Below, piece after piece: positions 17,663 to 27,025 of a stretch of DNA of 64,000 nt (position 1 is the first letter of the stretch; every line of letters begins with the position of its first letter). Made by a program: the position numbers and the translations under genes. This DNA is from Limibacillus halophilus (lineage in GTDB: Bacteria; Pseudomonadota; Alphaproteobacteria; Kiloniellales; CECT-8803): the NCBI RefSeq assembly GCF_014191775.1, contig NZ_JACHXA010000002.1:62001-126000 (forward strand), given 5' to 3'. Below the pieces are notes generated by a model. That model made no database searches, had not been told where the DNA came from, and worked only from the letters and a program-made list of their open reading frames with translations.

Positions 17663-19033
17663 ATGACCGGCAAAGTGACGCTCGACCAACTCAAGAAACT
17701 CGTGGCTGATGGCCAGATCGATACCATTCTCGTCTGCTTTCCCGATCTCCAGGGTCGCTTGGCGGGCAAACGCTTTCAGGCCGAGTTCTTTGTCGAAGGC
17801 GCTTACGAGGAAACCCACGGCTGCGACTATCTGCTGGCCTGCGATATCGAGAACGAGCCGGTTCCGGGATACAAGGCCGCGAACTGGAAAAAGGGCTACG
17901 GCGATTTTGTTATGAAGCCGGACCTTTCAACGCTTTGCGTCACGCCTTGGCTTCCCGGCACGGCGCTCGTGCTCTGTGATCTGATCGACCACCACTCTCA
18001 TGAACCGGTGCCGCACAGCCCGCGCGCCATCCTCAAGAAGCAGATCGATCGCCTTGCAGCCAAGAACATGTCCGCGATGATGGCTTCCGAGTTGGAGTTT
18101 TATCTGTTCGCCGAACCCTTCGAGGCCATTCATGAAAAGGGTTACAGAGACCCCAAAACCGCCGGCAACTACATCGCCGACTATCACATCTTGCAGACGA
18201 CCCGCGAGGAAACAGTCCTGCGCGCTATGCGCACCAATCTGCAAGCCGCCGGTATTCCGATCGAGAACTCCAAGGGCGAATGGGGCCCCGGCCAGGAAGA
18301 GCTTAACGTCAAGTATGCCGACGCGCTGACCATGGCCGACCGTCACACCATCATGAAGAACGGCATGAAGGAGATTGCCCACAACCACGGACATGCTGTC
18401 ACCTTCATGGCCAAGTGGGACTACGATTTGGCCGGGTCATCCTGCCACATCCATCAGTCGCTTTGGGACGCCAAGGGCAAGACGCCACTGTTCCTCGACA
18501 AGCAGGCCGAATACGGTATGTCGGACACCATGAAGTCTTTCGTGGCGGGTCAGTTGACCTATGCCCGGGAAATGACCTGGTTCCTGGCGCCCTATATCAA
18601 CAGCTACAAGCGTTTCCAGATCGGTACTTTTGCTCCCACGCGCGCGATCTGGTCACTTGATAACCGCACTGCAGGGTTCCGGCTTGTGGGTGAGAAAACC
18701 AAGGGCATCCGCATCGAATGCCGGGTTGGCGGCGCGGACCTCAACCCCTACCTTGCCTACGCCGCGCTACTGGCAGCGGGCATGGCCGGGATCGAGCAGG
18801 GCTTGGAACTGGAGCCCGCCTACTTCGGCGACGCTTACCACGGCAAGCGTTTACGCGAGATTCCCAAAACCCTTCGCGAGGCTATCGAGCTGCTCAACCG
18901 CTCAAAGATGTTGCGCGAAGCCTTCGGAGAAGACGTGCTGGAACACTATATTCATACCGCTCGATGGGAGCAGTCGGAGTACGACCGACGGATCACCGAT
19001 TGGGAATTGAAACGCTTGTTTGATCGGGTCTGA
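17663..19033 (+). CDS. Glutamine synthetase family ligase (gamma-glutamylamide synthetase-like)
   Basis: The 456-residue enzyme has the GS catalytic core: MASELEFYLF (metal Glu), GQEELNVKYADAL, the HIHQSLWD block with metal His, SYKRFQIGTFAP and the RIECRVGGADLNPYLAYAA region. It is not the housekeeping GlnA: the N-terminal KKLVADGQIDTILVCFPDLQGRLAGKR and the absence of the adenylylated Tyr loop context fit the GlnT/PuuA/IpuC group, which glutamylate amines such as putrescine, isopropylamine or ethanolamine. GAGGA precedes the ATG at 17663. The SDR gene follows after 5 bp and an Fe-alcohol dehydrogenase after that, suggesting a catabolic or modifying pathway for an amine or amino alcohol. The substrate is not readable from sequence. 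Confidence 0.85.
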   Translation: MTGKVTLDQLKKLVADGQIDTILVCFPDLQGRLAGKRFQAEFFVEGAYEETHGCDYLLACDIENEPVPGYKAANWKKGYGDFVMKPDLSTLCVTPWLPGTALVLCDLIDHHSHEPVPHSPRAILKKQIDRLAAKNMSAMMASELEFYLFAEPFEAIHEKGYRDPKTAGNYIADYHILQTTREETVLRAMRTNLQAAGIPIENSKGEWGPGQEELNVKYADALTMADRHTIMKNGMKEIAHNHGHAVTFMAKWDYDLAGSSCHIHQSLWDAKGKTPLFLDKQAEYGMSDTMKSFVAGQLTYAREMTWFLAPYINSYKRFQIGTFAPTRAIWSLDNRTAGFRLVGEKTKGIRIECRVGGADLNPYLAYAALLAAGMAGIEQGLELEPAYFGDAYHGKRLREIPKTLREAIELLNRSKMLREAFGEDVLEHYIHTARWEQSEYDRRITDWELKRLFDRV

Positions 19034-19038
19034 CGATC

Positions 19039-19788
19039 ATGAGCTTTTCCGGCAAAACCGCTGTGGTGACCGGCGCCGCCGGGGGCATGGGCATGGCAAT
19101 CAGCGAAGCGCTGCTGACCGAAGGCTGTAATGTCGCCTTGCTGGACATGAAGGCACCACAGGCCGATTTCGCCGGGCTTCCTGGAAAAACAATGGTTCAA
19201 AAATGCGATGTCAGCCAGGACGACCAGGTAGCAGCAGCCATCGCCGCTGCCTACAGTGAAACCGGGCGTCTCGACTACCTGGTCAACGCTGCAGCGGTGC
19301 TTTGGTTCGGGCGTGACCGTTCCCTGGTCGATATCGACTTGGATACTTGGAACCAGGCGCTTTCCATTAACCTCACATCGCTGGTTTTGACCTGCCGGCA
19401 TGCCGTACCCCTGATGAAGCGGAGTGGTGGCGGAGCGATGGTGCATGTCGCCTCCACCCAGGCATTGCGGGGTGACGACCAACCTCAAGATTCCTATCAA
19501 GCGGCCAAAGCGGCGATCCTGTCGCTTTCCAAATCCCTGGCGATTCAATTCGCGGCCGATGGAATTCGCTCGAACTGCCTCGTCCCCGGGCCGACGGAGA
19601 GTCCGATGCAGGATCGCTGGAAAAGCAATCCCGAAGCCAAGCAACGCACAGCGGCAGCCGTGCCTCTTGGTCGTGTGGGGACGCCGCAGGATATGGCCAA
19701 TGCCGTTTTGTTTTTGCTTTCGGACAAAGCCGCTTTCATTACCGGAACCGACCTCATTGTGGACGGTGGTCTGATGGCCCGCCCTTGA
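19039..19788 (+). CDS. Short-chain dehydrogenase/reductase
   Basis: The 249-residue classical SDR has the cofactor motif TGAAGGMG (residues 11-18), Asn111, Ser139 and the catalytic Tyr153-xxx-Lys157 (SYQAAK). The C-terminal TGTDLIVDGGLMARP is standard. Asp at the end of strand 2 (LLDMKAP) suggests NAD(H) rather than NADP(H). It starts 5 bp after the GS-like gene and very likely shares its transcript, so it probably oxidises a hydroxyl group of a substrate in the same pathway. Confidence 0.9.
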   Translation: MSFSGKTAVVTGAAGGMGMAISEALLTEGCNVALLDMKAPQADFAGLPGKTMVQKCDVSQDDQVAAAIAAAYSETGRLDYLVNAAAVLWFGRDRSLVDIDLDTWNQALSINLTSLVLTCRHAVPLMKRSGGGAMVHVASTQALRGDDQPQDSYQAAKAAILSLSKSLAIQFAADGIRSNCLVPGPTESPMQDRWKSNPEAKQRTAAAVPLGRVGTPQDMANAVLFLLSDKAAFITGTDLIVDGGLMARP

Positions 19789-19891
19789 ACACATTTGAAG
19801 GTGGGAGCTCATTTGTCTTCGGGTCTTGCCACGAGCACCCCGGCAATGTCATGAAACAGCCTTCGTATTCCACGTCATCCGCGAGGATAAG

Positions 19892-21064
19892 ATGACCTTC
19901 GATCCCAGCGCTTACACTTCCAACTGGAACTATCCGACCCAGATGCGTTTTGGTCCGGGCCGTATCAGCGAATTGCCGAGAGCCTGTAGCAGTCTTGGAA
20001 TGTCGCGGCCGCTCCTCGTCACGGATCCGGGTTTGTCCGGCTTGCAGATCGTTCGCGATAGCCTCGCTCTCTGCGAGGATGCCGGACTTCCCACGACGTT
20101 GTTCGATGGGGTCAAGCCGAACCCGACCGGCAGCAACGTCGAGGCGGGCCTTGCGACATATCATGGCAATTCCTGCGACGGCGTCATCGCCTTTGGTGGC
20201 GGTTCGGCACTGGATGCCGCTAAAGCCGTAGCCTTGATGTCCGGCCAATCGAAATCCCTCTGGGACTTCGAAGACCGCGGCAGCAATTGGAAAGCCGTAG
20301 ACCCCGCGGGCGTAGCACCGATCATCGCAGTCCCCACGACAGCCGGCACAGGTTCCGAGGTCGGTCGCGCATCGGTCATCCTGGATGAGCGTGACCACAC
20401 CAAGAAGATCATTTTCCATCCGAAGATGCTGCCCTCTATCGTGATCTCGGACCCGGTCCTGACAGTGGGGTTGCCGCCAAAGATAACTGCGGCAACCGGA
20501 ATGGACGCTCTGGCGCACTGCCTGGAGGCCTACTGTGCGCCGGGATTTCATCCCATGGCGGAAGGTATCGCGGTGGAAGGCATGCGGTTGGTGAAGGAGT
20601 GGCTGCCGCGGGCGACGACGGATGGACGCGACCTGGAAGCACGCTCAAATATGCTGGTGGCTGCTTCAATGGGCGCGACCGCTTTCCAAAAAGGCCTGGG
20701 CGCAATCCACTCCCTCAGTCACCCGGTGGGCGCGTTGTATGACACTCATCATGGCCTGACCAACGCCGTCTTCATGCCCTATGTTTTACAGTTCAACAGA
20801 CCTGCGATCGAAGATCGCATGGAAAGGCTTGCCTCTTGGCTTGGATTGAGCGGCGGCTATCAGGGCTTTCTCGACTGGGTGTTAGCCCTGCGAGCGGAGC
20901 TAGGCATTCCACATCGCCTATCGGAAATCGGTGTCGATGACGGACGGATTGACGAAATCGCGGGCATGGCCGTGGTCGACCCCACTGCGCCGGGCAATCC
21001 CCTGCCCCTGGATGAAGCAGGGGCGCGCAAGATGCTGGTAATGGCCCTGGAAGGCACTGTCTGA
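19892..21064 (+). CDS. Iron-containing alcohol dehydrogenase
   Basis: The 390-residue group III dehydrogenase has the NAD loop FGGGSALDAAKAVAL, the PTTAGTGSEVGRASVI stretch, and metal ligands in GMDALAHCLEAY (Asp, His) and HSLSHPVGALYDTHHG (two His). Such enzymes interconvert alcohols and aldehydes. The ATG at 19892 has GAGGATAAG before it; an in-frame upstream start at 19826 is unlikely. It follows the SDR by 103 bp on the same strand. With the GS-like ligase and SDR it forms a plausible route for a hydroxyl-bearing amine. Confidence 0.9.
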   Translation: MTFDPSAYTSNWNYPTQMRFGPGRISELPRACSSLGMSRPLLVTDPGLSGLQIVRDSLALCEDAGLPTTLFDGVKPNPTGSNVEAGLATYHGNSCDGVIAFGGGSALDAAKAVALMSGQSKSLWDFEDRGSNWKAVDPAGVAPIIAVPTTAGTGSEVGRASVILDERDHTKKIIFHPKMLPSIVISDPVLTVGLPPKITAATGMDALAHCLEAYCAPGFHPMAEGIAVEGMRLVKEWLPRATTDGRDLEARSNMLVAASMGATAFQKGLGAIHSLSHPVGALYDTHHGLTNAVFMPYVLQFNRPAIEDRMERLASWLGLSGGYQGFLDWVLALRAELGIPHRLSEIGVDDGRIDEIAGMAVVDPTAPGNPLPLDEAGARKMLVMALEGTV

Positions 21065-21072
21065 CAGGAACC

Positions 21073-21711
21073 TCAGGCTGTCGACCGAAGCGTCAGAATC
21101 TTCAGGCCTGCGACACCAAAGAATGCGCCGGATACGCCGTCAATCATGCGGCTGCTGCGCTGATACCACCCCATTGCGGCGGGCGTAGAAAACAGCAATG
21201 CGTATCCGACGAAGATAATGATGCTTGCCAAATTACAAGCCAGAATTGTCGCGACGAGAAAATCAGCCGTCGCCTGCAAACCCGTGCCGACAGACAGCGT
21301 TGCAAGCCAGACGAGCGGCGCTTTTGGGTTTGTAAGGTGGAGGAGCACTCCGGTGCAATAATCGGCGAGCGGCGTCCGCTGGGGCGGCAGAGGGGTTCCC
21401 TGCGCCGGTTCGGCCAGAAAGGCTTTACGCAAGGCTTTGATCGCCAGCCACAGCAGATAGAGGCCGCCCAGCGTGCGCAACAAGGCAAAAGCTGTCGCAC
21501 TGGTCTGCAGAACAACGGCCAAACCACTTGCCGCCAAAATGGCCCAAATCATTGAGCCCGTCATTACACCCAGTGAAAATCTGACGGCTGCGGGCCGACC
21601 GCGATTCATAGCCGTGCTGGCGATCATGAGCGTGGCCGGACCCGGGCTGGCCGCCCCAATCGCAAAAACACTCACAATTGCTGCGATGTTTAGAAAATCC
21701 GTCGGTGTCAT
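21073..21711 (-). CDS. LysE-family amino-acid exporter
   Basis: The 212-residue inner-membrane protein has about six hydrophobic helices and the RhtB/LysE hallmark SPGPATLMIASTAMNRG near the N-terminus and LTNPKAPLVWLATLS in the middle. These export amino acids or their derivatives by proton antiport. It converges on the Fe-alcohol dehydrogenase (8 bp apart) and is divergent from the leucine dehydrogenase gene, with a 320-bp gap between. Confidence 0.9.
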   Translation of the reverse strand: MTPTDFLNIAAIVSVFAIGAASPGPATLMIASTAMNRGRPAAVRFSLGVMTGSMIWAILAASGLAVVLQTSATAFALLRTLGGLYLLWLAIKALRKAFLAEPAQGTPLPPQRTPLADYCTGVLLHLTNPKAPLVWLATLSVGTGLQATADFLVATILACNLASIIIFVGYALLFSTPAAMGWYQRSSRMIDGVSGAFFGVAGLKILTLRSTA

Positions 21712-22032
21712 CAGGCCTTATTCCATCCTCAATCAGCGCGCTTTCGCTCAAGATGAAATCTTCTCGTCGAAAGAGCAACTAGACGCATGAACGTCGTTTG
21801 TTCCGTAATTCCTCGAGCCATCGACGACAGGTCAGCCGTTAAATTCGTTCTTAGTCGGGCTCTTTTTTGTAGTAACCAGAAAGTCCATTTTCCTAATTCT
21901 TTACATTCTTGCTTTCTTTTTTGAATAGCGATTTTGTGATTGCAGATTTGTAAAAAAAGCATCGACATGAAGGTAAGAAGAACCGCCCTGAACCGCCACT
22001 AAAAGGCGCTATCAGTTGCTATGGAGGACTTC
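21712..22032. other. Divergent intergenic region, LysE exporter / leucine dehydrogenase
   Basis: About 320 bp without a convincing gene. The part 21850-21980 is clearly more AT-rich than the surroundings, with several T- and A-runs, and probably contains promoters in both directions. I find no riboswitch-like structure, no GANTC cluster and no clear terminator. Confidence 0.5.
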
Positions 22033-23100
22033 ATGTCGGTCTTTTCACATGATGCATTTGATGGCCACGAACAGGTTGTGTTCTGCCGGGACGCCGAGAG
22101 CGGCCTGAAAGCCATTATTGCCATCCACAATACTTCACGGGGTACGTCGCTCGGCGGATGCCGAATGTGGCCCTATGCCAACGAGGAGGAAGCGTTGACG
22201 GATGTGCTGCGCCTATCCCGTGGTATGACTTACAAATCGGCACTGGCCGACCTGCCGTTTGGCGGTGGTAAGTCCGTCATCATCGGCAATCCACAAACTG
22301 AAAAGACTCCGGCATTGTTCCACGCCATGGGTCGCTTCGTTGAAAGTCTCTCCGGACGCTATGTGGTGGCGGAGGACGTCGGTATCTCGGTACCCGACGT
22401 CGAGACCATGTCAAAGGAGACACGGCACGTCGCGGGCATAACTGCAGGTGGCTCCGGAGATCCTTCACCCGCTACCGCTTTCGGTGTCTTTGAGGGCATA
22501 AAGGCTGCCGTGGCGTTTAAGCTTGGGGCCCCTGACCTGAAAGGGATTCGGGTTGCCGTTCAGGGGCTGGGGCATGTTGGTTGGGAACTTTGCCGTCTTC
22601 TCCATGAAGCAGGTGCTCAGTTGATCGTGGCCGACTTGAACAGGCAGCAAACCCAACGCGCGGTTGAATGGTTCGACGCCCAGGTTAGCGCACCCGACGC
22701 CATCATCCGTGAAGCGGTCTCGGTCTACGCCCCTTGCGCGCTGGGCGCCACCATCAACGATGCTAGTATCGGCGAGCTCCGCTGCGCCATCGTCGCAGGT
22801 TCCGCCAACAATCAGCTCGCCGAGGAGCGCCATGGCGCTCTGCTGCGCGACCGCGGCATCCTCTATGCCCCCGATTACGTGATCAACGCTGGTGGTGTGA
22901 TCAACATCAGCCACGAGAAGCGTTTGACCGGCGACAAACCCTATGTGAAAGCCACGGCGTTCGCGCATGTCGCCCGTATCGGCAATACCCTGACGGAAAT
23001 CTTCGAGATAGCGGAACGTAAGGGAATTTCATCAGCGCAGGCGGCCGACAGCCTCGCTGAACAGCGTTTCAAGCGCGCCGGTCACAGAAAGGCAGCTTGA
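22033..23100 (+). CDS. ldh: Leucine dehydrogenase (Glu/Leu/Phe/Val dehydrogenase family)
   Basis: The 355-residue enzyme reversibly deaminates branched-chain amino acids with NAD+. Substrate-binding Lys68 (GMTYKSA) and catalytic Lys80 (FGGGKSVI) fall at the same positions as in Bacillus leucine dehydrogenase. The Rossmann loop [12 protein letters not shown] and the [12 protein letters not shown] region follow. I chose the ATG at 22033 because GGAGG lies just before it; ATG 22021 overlaps that site. Phenylalanine or valine as main substrate cannot be excluded. It precedes marC by 31 bp on the same strand. Confidence 0.9.
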   Translation: MSVFSHDAFDGHEQVVFCRDAESGLKAIIAIHNTSRGTSLGGCRMWPYANEEEALTDVLRLSRGMTYKSALADLPFGGGKSVIIGNPQTEKTPALFHAMGRFVESLSGRYVVAEDVGISVPDVETMSKETRHVAGITAGGSGDPSPATAFGVFEGIKAAVAFKLGAPDLKGIRVAVQGLGHVGWELCRLLHEAGAQLIVADLNRQQTQRAVEWFDAQVSAPDAIIREAVSVYAPCALGATINDASIGELRCAIVAGSANNQLAEERHGALLRDRGILYAPDYVINAGGVINISHEKRLTGDKPYVKATAFAHVARIGNTLTEIFEIAERKGISSAQAADSLAEQRFKRAGHRKAA

Positions 23101-23131
23101 TCCCGGAGCGTCGCTGGGGGTAAGCAAGTAC

Positions 23132-23758
23132 ATGCTCGAAACCCTGTTGGCGACATTCATCACCTTCCTCGTCGTGTTGGACCCCCTTGGGAACGCGCCG
23201 ATTTTTGCCGGGTTGACGCCAACAGCGACCGGCAGCGAACGCCGCCGCATGGCTATCAAAGGCGTAGCGATCGGCACCGGCATTCTCTTGGCCTTCGCGG
23301 TTGGTGGCGAAACTTTGCTGAGCGCCTTGGGCATCGGTCTGCCCGCCTTTCGCATTGCTGGCGGCATCCTACTGCTTTTGCTTGCCATTGATATGGTGAT
23401 GGCTCGTCAGTCGGGTCTGCGTTCCACGACGCCAGGCGAGATCGAGGAAAGCGGCCATCGCCAGGATGTTTCGGTCTTCCCGCTTGCGATTCCCTTGATA
23501 GCCGGTCCTGGCGCCCTTACCTCGGTCGTGCTGCTAGTCGGTGGCGCCAGCGGTGACTTGCAGATGCAGGCATTGATCGTGCTGGTGATGCTCGGCGTAC
23601 TGACCTTGGTCCTGATCTGTCTCCTGGTTGCCGGCGAGGTCATGCGCCTTTTGGGTCTAACCGGCGTCAATGTGATCAGCCGCGTCGCAGGCATCATTCT
23701 GGCCGCCCTCGCCGTTCAGTTCATGGCAGACGGCGTTCTGGCCTTTCTTGCAACCTAA
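23132..23758 (+). CDS. MarC/UPF0056 family membrane protein
   Basis: The 208-residue protein has six predicted membrane helices and the family blocks FLVVLDPLGNAPIF near the N-terminus and FPLAIPLIAGPGALTSVVLL in the middle. MarC proteins were once tied to multidrug resistance but that role is not supported; they may be small-molecule transporters. It follows leucine dehydrogenase, so amino-acid export is a possibility (inference), and it converges on putA 19 bp away. Confidence 0.9.
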   Translation: MLETLLATFITFLVVLDPLGNAPIFAGLTPTATGSERRRMAIKGVAIGTGILLAFAVGGETLLSALGIGLPAFRIAGGILLLLLAIDMVMARQSGLRSTTPGEIEESGHRQDVSVFPLAIPLIAGPGALTSVVLLVGGASGDLQMQALIVLVMLGVLTLVLICLLVAGEVMRLLGLTGVNVISRVAGIILAALAVQFMADGVLAFLAT

Positions 23759-23777
23759 CTTAGGTTCTCGGCTCCGA

Positions 23778-26700
23778 TCAGATCGGCAGATCTTCCTCCA
23801 GCGACATCAGGGAGGCATTGCCGCCCGCCGCCGTGGTATCGATCGACAGCGAGTGCTCCGAGGCAAAGCGGAACAGGTAATGCGGACCGCCGGCTTTGGG
23901 TCCCGTGCCTGACAGCCGTTCGCCACCGAAAGGCTGCACGCCGACGATGGCGCCGATCATGTTCCGATTAACGTAGGCATTGCCTGCGCGAACCTTGTGA
24001 TAGAGCGCATTCACCGTGCTATCGATGCGGCTGTGGATACCGAAGGTCAGACCATAGCCGGTCCCGTTGATCGCCTCGACGACCTGATCCAGGCGGTCGG
24101 CCTTGTAACGGACCACATGCAGGATCGGGCCGAAGACCTCGCGCTGCAAACGGCTGATGGAATCGATTTCCACGGCTGTGGGAGCAACGAAGGTTCCATG
24201 CTTGCAATCCTTACCTAGATCGCTGCGCGCCAGAACCTTGGCTTCGCTGCTCATGCGTGTGACATGCGCTTCCAGCATATCGCGCGCTTCCTCATCGATC
24301 ACGGGGCCCACATCGGTTTGTAACAATGACGGGTTACCCACGCGAAGTTCCGCCATCGCGCCTTTGAGCATTTTCAACATGCGATCGGCAACGCTATCCT
24401 GGACAAAGAGCACCCTGAGTGCCGAGCACCGCTGACCAGCGCTTTGGAAGGATGAGATCACGACGTCGTTCACGACCTGCTCCGGCAAGGCCGTCGAATC
24501 GACGATCATCGCATTCTGACCGCCGGTCTCGGCGATAAAGGGGATGATTGGCCCGTCGCGCTCCGCCAACACACGGTTAATGATTCGTGCGGTTTCCGTC
24601 GAACCGGTGAAGGCCACCCCGGCAATCCGTGAATCAGCAACCAGCGGCCCGCCAACCGTCGCGCCGTCGCCGGGTAGAAGCTGGATCACATCCTCCGGTA
24701 TGCCCGCGCGGTGCATCAACTGTACCGCCGCCGTGGCAATCAAAGGTGTTTGCTCTGCCGGTTTGGCGATCACGCTGTTGCCGGCAGCCAAGGCTGCCGT
24801 GATCTGTCCGGTGAAGATAGCCAGCGGGAAGTTCCAGGGGCTGATGCAGACAAATACGCCGCGTCCTCCCAACCGGAGTTCGTTCCTTTCTCCGGTCGGC
24901 CCGGGCATGATTTTCGGTTCCGCGAAATGCTCGCGCGCCCGTGCCGCATAATAACGGCAGAAATCAACCGCTTCTCGAACCTCTGCGATCCCATCGGCAA
25001 AGGTTTTACCGGCCTCCCGTATGCAAATAGCAATGAGGCGGCTGCTTTCCTCTTCCATCAGATCCGCGAGGCGCATAAGGCAATCGGCACGCGTGTGAGC
25101 CGACGTTGCGTTCCAATCCCACTGCGCCCGTTCGGCACGGCTAAGGGCTTGTTCGACCATCTTGGCGTCGGCCTCGACAACCTCGCCCACGACTTCGCGC
25201 CGGTCGGCCGGGTTATGCACTTTGCGCAGTTTTCCTGCCAGAGCTTTGCCACCAACCAGCGGAGCCGCCTGCCAGAGAGTCTGGCTTACAGTCCCCATGC
25301 GCTCCGCGAAATCCGAGACAACGACGGGGTTGGAAACGTCCATACCCGCAGAATTGGGGCGCTCCTCACCGTAAAGATCGACCGGCAATGGAATCTTCGG
25401 ATGGGGTATGCGCGAGAGGTTACGCACCTTGACCAGAGGGTCCGCTACGATCTCGTCGACAGGCAGTTTCTCATCTTGGATACGATTGACGAATGAGCTG
25501 TTGGCGCCGTTTTCCAGGAGTCTGCGGACCAGATAAGCCAGCAGATCCTCATGGCTTCCGACCGGCGCATAAATGCGGGTTGGGATATCGAGCTTGTCCT
25601 TGCCGACAACCTGCGCATAGAGCGCTTCACCCATGCCATGCAGCCGTTGGAATTCAAAGCCGGCATGGTTGCCGGCCATTTCTAGAACCGAGGCAACCGA
25701 GTGTGCATTGTGCGTGGCGAACTGAGGATAGAAGGCCTTGGGATCGGCCAACAAAGCGCGGGCACAGGCCAAATAGGAAACATCGGTATTCACTTTGCGC
25801 GTAAAAACCGGATAGCCCGGCAAGCCGCGTTCTTGAGAGCGTTTGATCTCGGTGTCCCAATAGGCTCCCTTGACGAGGCGCACCATAAGTTGACGTTTGT
25901 GCCTCTTGGCCATGTCGGCCAGCCAGTCAATCAAAGGGCGCGCGCGTTTTTGATAGCCTTGTATCGCCAAACCATAGCCATGCCACCCCTTGATCTCACT
26001 TGAACTGGAAACCGCCTCGATGACATCGAGCGACAAGTCCAGACGATCCACCTCCTCGGCATCGACTGTCAGGCCAATATCCAGCTCCTTTGCCTCCACA
26101 GCGAGCTGCAGAAGGCGCGGCATCAACTCTTTCATCACCCGGTCACGTTGGGAGAACTCGTAACGGGGGTGCAGGGCCGAAAGCTTCACAGAGATTCCCG
26201 GGCTGTCGGCCACACTCTTGCCCTTACCGGCCTTTCCGATAGCCGCGATAGCTTTGCGGTAGGACTCGAAATAACGCTCGGCGTCCGCCATCGTGCGCGC
26301 GGCCTCGCCGAGCATGTCGTATGAATAGCGATAACCCTTGGCCTCGTCGCTCCGAGCGCGCTCGATCGCCTCCTTGATGTTTCGGCCCATGACGAACTGA
26401 CGCCCGAGGATACGCATGGCCTGGGTGACGGCAGTACGGATCACCGGCTCGCCACTGCGGTGCACGAGACGCCCAAGCACACCGCTGAAATCCTTCTGCG
26501 CCTCGTCGAGGCGTACGACGCGTCCCGTCAGCATCAAAGCCCAGGTGGAGGCATTCACGAAGAGAGAATCGCTGCGCCCGAGGTGCGATTGCCAATCGGC
26601 GGCGGAAATCTTGTCCTTGATCAAGCGGTCGCGTGTATCCGCGTCCGGCACCCGAAGCAATGCCTCGGCCAAGCACATCAGTACGATGCCTTCCTTGCTC

Positions 26701-26930
26701 GACAACTCATACTCATAGAGAAACGCATCAATACCGCCATGCCCAACACTGGAACGCCGGACTTCCTGCACAAGCTGCCGGGCTTTCTCCTGAACCCTTT
26801 CGACCTGAACGGAACCAAGTGTCGCTTCATCAAGCAATGCTGCGACTGTCTCACTTTCGTCGGCGAATGTCGTATCACGCAATTTGCGGCGAAGATCGCT
26901 GGAATGTGCAAGCTTCGGGTCGATGAGCAT
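23778..26930 (-). CDS. putA: Bifunctional proline dehydrogenase / P5C dehydrogenase PutA
   Basis: The 1050-residue fused enzyme turns proline into glutamate. The N-terminal half is the FAD-dependent proline dehydrogenase (ARPLIDWLADMAKRHKRQLM, VRLVKGAYWDTEIKR, and the Arg pair in FEFQRLHGMGEAL). The C-terminal half is the NAD+ aldehyde dehydrogenase with FIAETGGQNAM (general-base Glu) and catalytic Cys835 in SAGQRCSALR. Length and the absence of a ribbon-helix-helix at the N-terminus show that it is the two-function type without the DNA-binding repressor domain. No AsnC/Lrp-type regulator is adjacent. recO lies 95 bp upstream on the same strand. Confidence 0.96.
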   Translation of the reverse strand: MLIDPKLAHSSDLRRKLRDTTFADESETVAALLDEATLGSVQVERVQEKARQLVQEVRRSSVGHGGIDAFLYEYELSSKEGIVLMCLAEALLRVPDADTRDRLIKDKISAADWQSHLGRSDSLFVNASTWALMLTGRVVRLDEAQKDFSGVLGRLVHRSGEPVIRTAVTQAMRILGRQFVMGRNIKEAIERARSDEAKGYRYSYDMLGEAARTMADAERYFESYRKAIAAIGKAGKGKSVADSPGISVKLSALHPRYEFSQRDRVMKELMPRLLQLAVEAKELDIGLTVDAEEVDRLDLSLDVIEAVSSSSEIKGWHGYGLAIQGYQKRARPLIDWLADMAKRHKRQLMVRLVKGAYWDTEIKRSQERGLPGYPVFTRKVNTDVSYLACARALLADPKAFYPQFATHNAHSVASVLEMAGNHAGFEFQRLHGMGEALYAQVVGKDKLDIPTRIYAPVGSHEDLLAYLVRRLLENGANSSFVNRIQDEKLPVDEIVADPLVKVRNLSRIPHPKIPLPVDLYGEERPNSAGMDVSNPVVVSDFAERMGTVSQTLWQAAPLVGGKALAGKLRKVHNPADRREVVGEVVEADAKMVEQALSRAERAQWDWNATSAHTRADCLMRLADLMEEESSRLIAICIREAGKTFADGIAEVREAVDFCRYYAARAREHFAEPKIMPGPTGERNELRLGGRGVFVCISPWNFPLAIFTGQITAALAAGNSVIAKPAEQTPLIATAAVQLMHRAGIPEDVIQLLPGDGATVGGPLVADSRIAGVAFTGSTETARIINRVLAERDGPIIPFIAETGGQNAMIVDSTALPEQVVNDVVISSFQSAGQRCSALRVLFVQDSVADRMLKMLKGAMAELRVGNPSLLQTDVGPVIDEEARDMLEAHVTRMSSEAKVLARSDLGKDCKHGTFVAPTAVEIDSISRLQREVFGPILHVVRYKADRLDQVVEAINGTGYGLTFGIHSRIDSTVNALYHKVRAGNAYVNRNMIGAIVGVQPFGGERLSGTGPKAGGPHYLFRFASEHSLSIDTTAAGGNASLMSLEEDLPI

Positions 26931-27025
26931 CGGCGGCTTTCCTCCTGGTGGGCAGGCGCTAAAGTGGTCTGGATTAGGCCGGCACTCTAGCGACAGACCG
27001 TCCTGACCGAAAGAGAAGTCTTATG

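Noticed and set aside
18952-19812. Minus-strand open frame of 286 codons
   Set aside because: Opposite the SDR gene, which has all catalytic residues; no recognisable domain.
23778-26930. PutA as a self-regulating DNA-binding repressor
   Set aside because: The protein begins directly with the helical lead of the proline dehydrogenase part and is 1050 residues long, so there is no room for the ribbon-helix-helix domain of trifunctional PutA.
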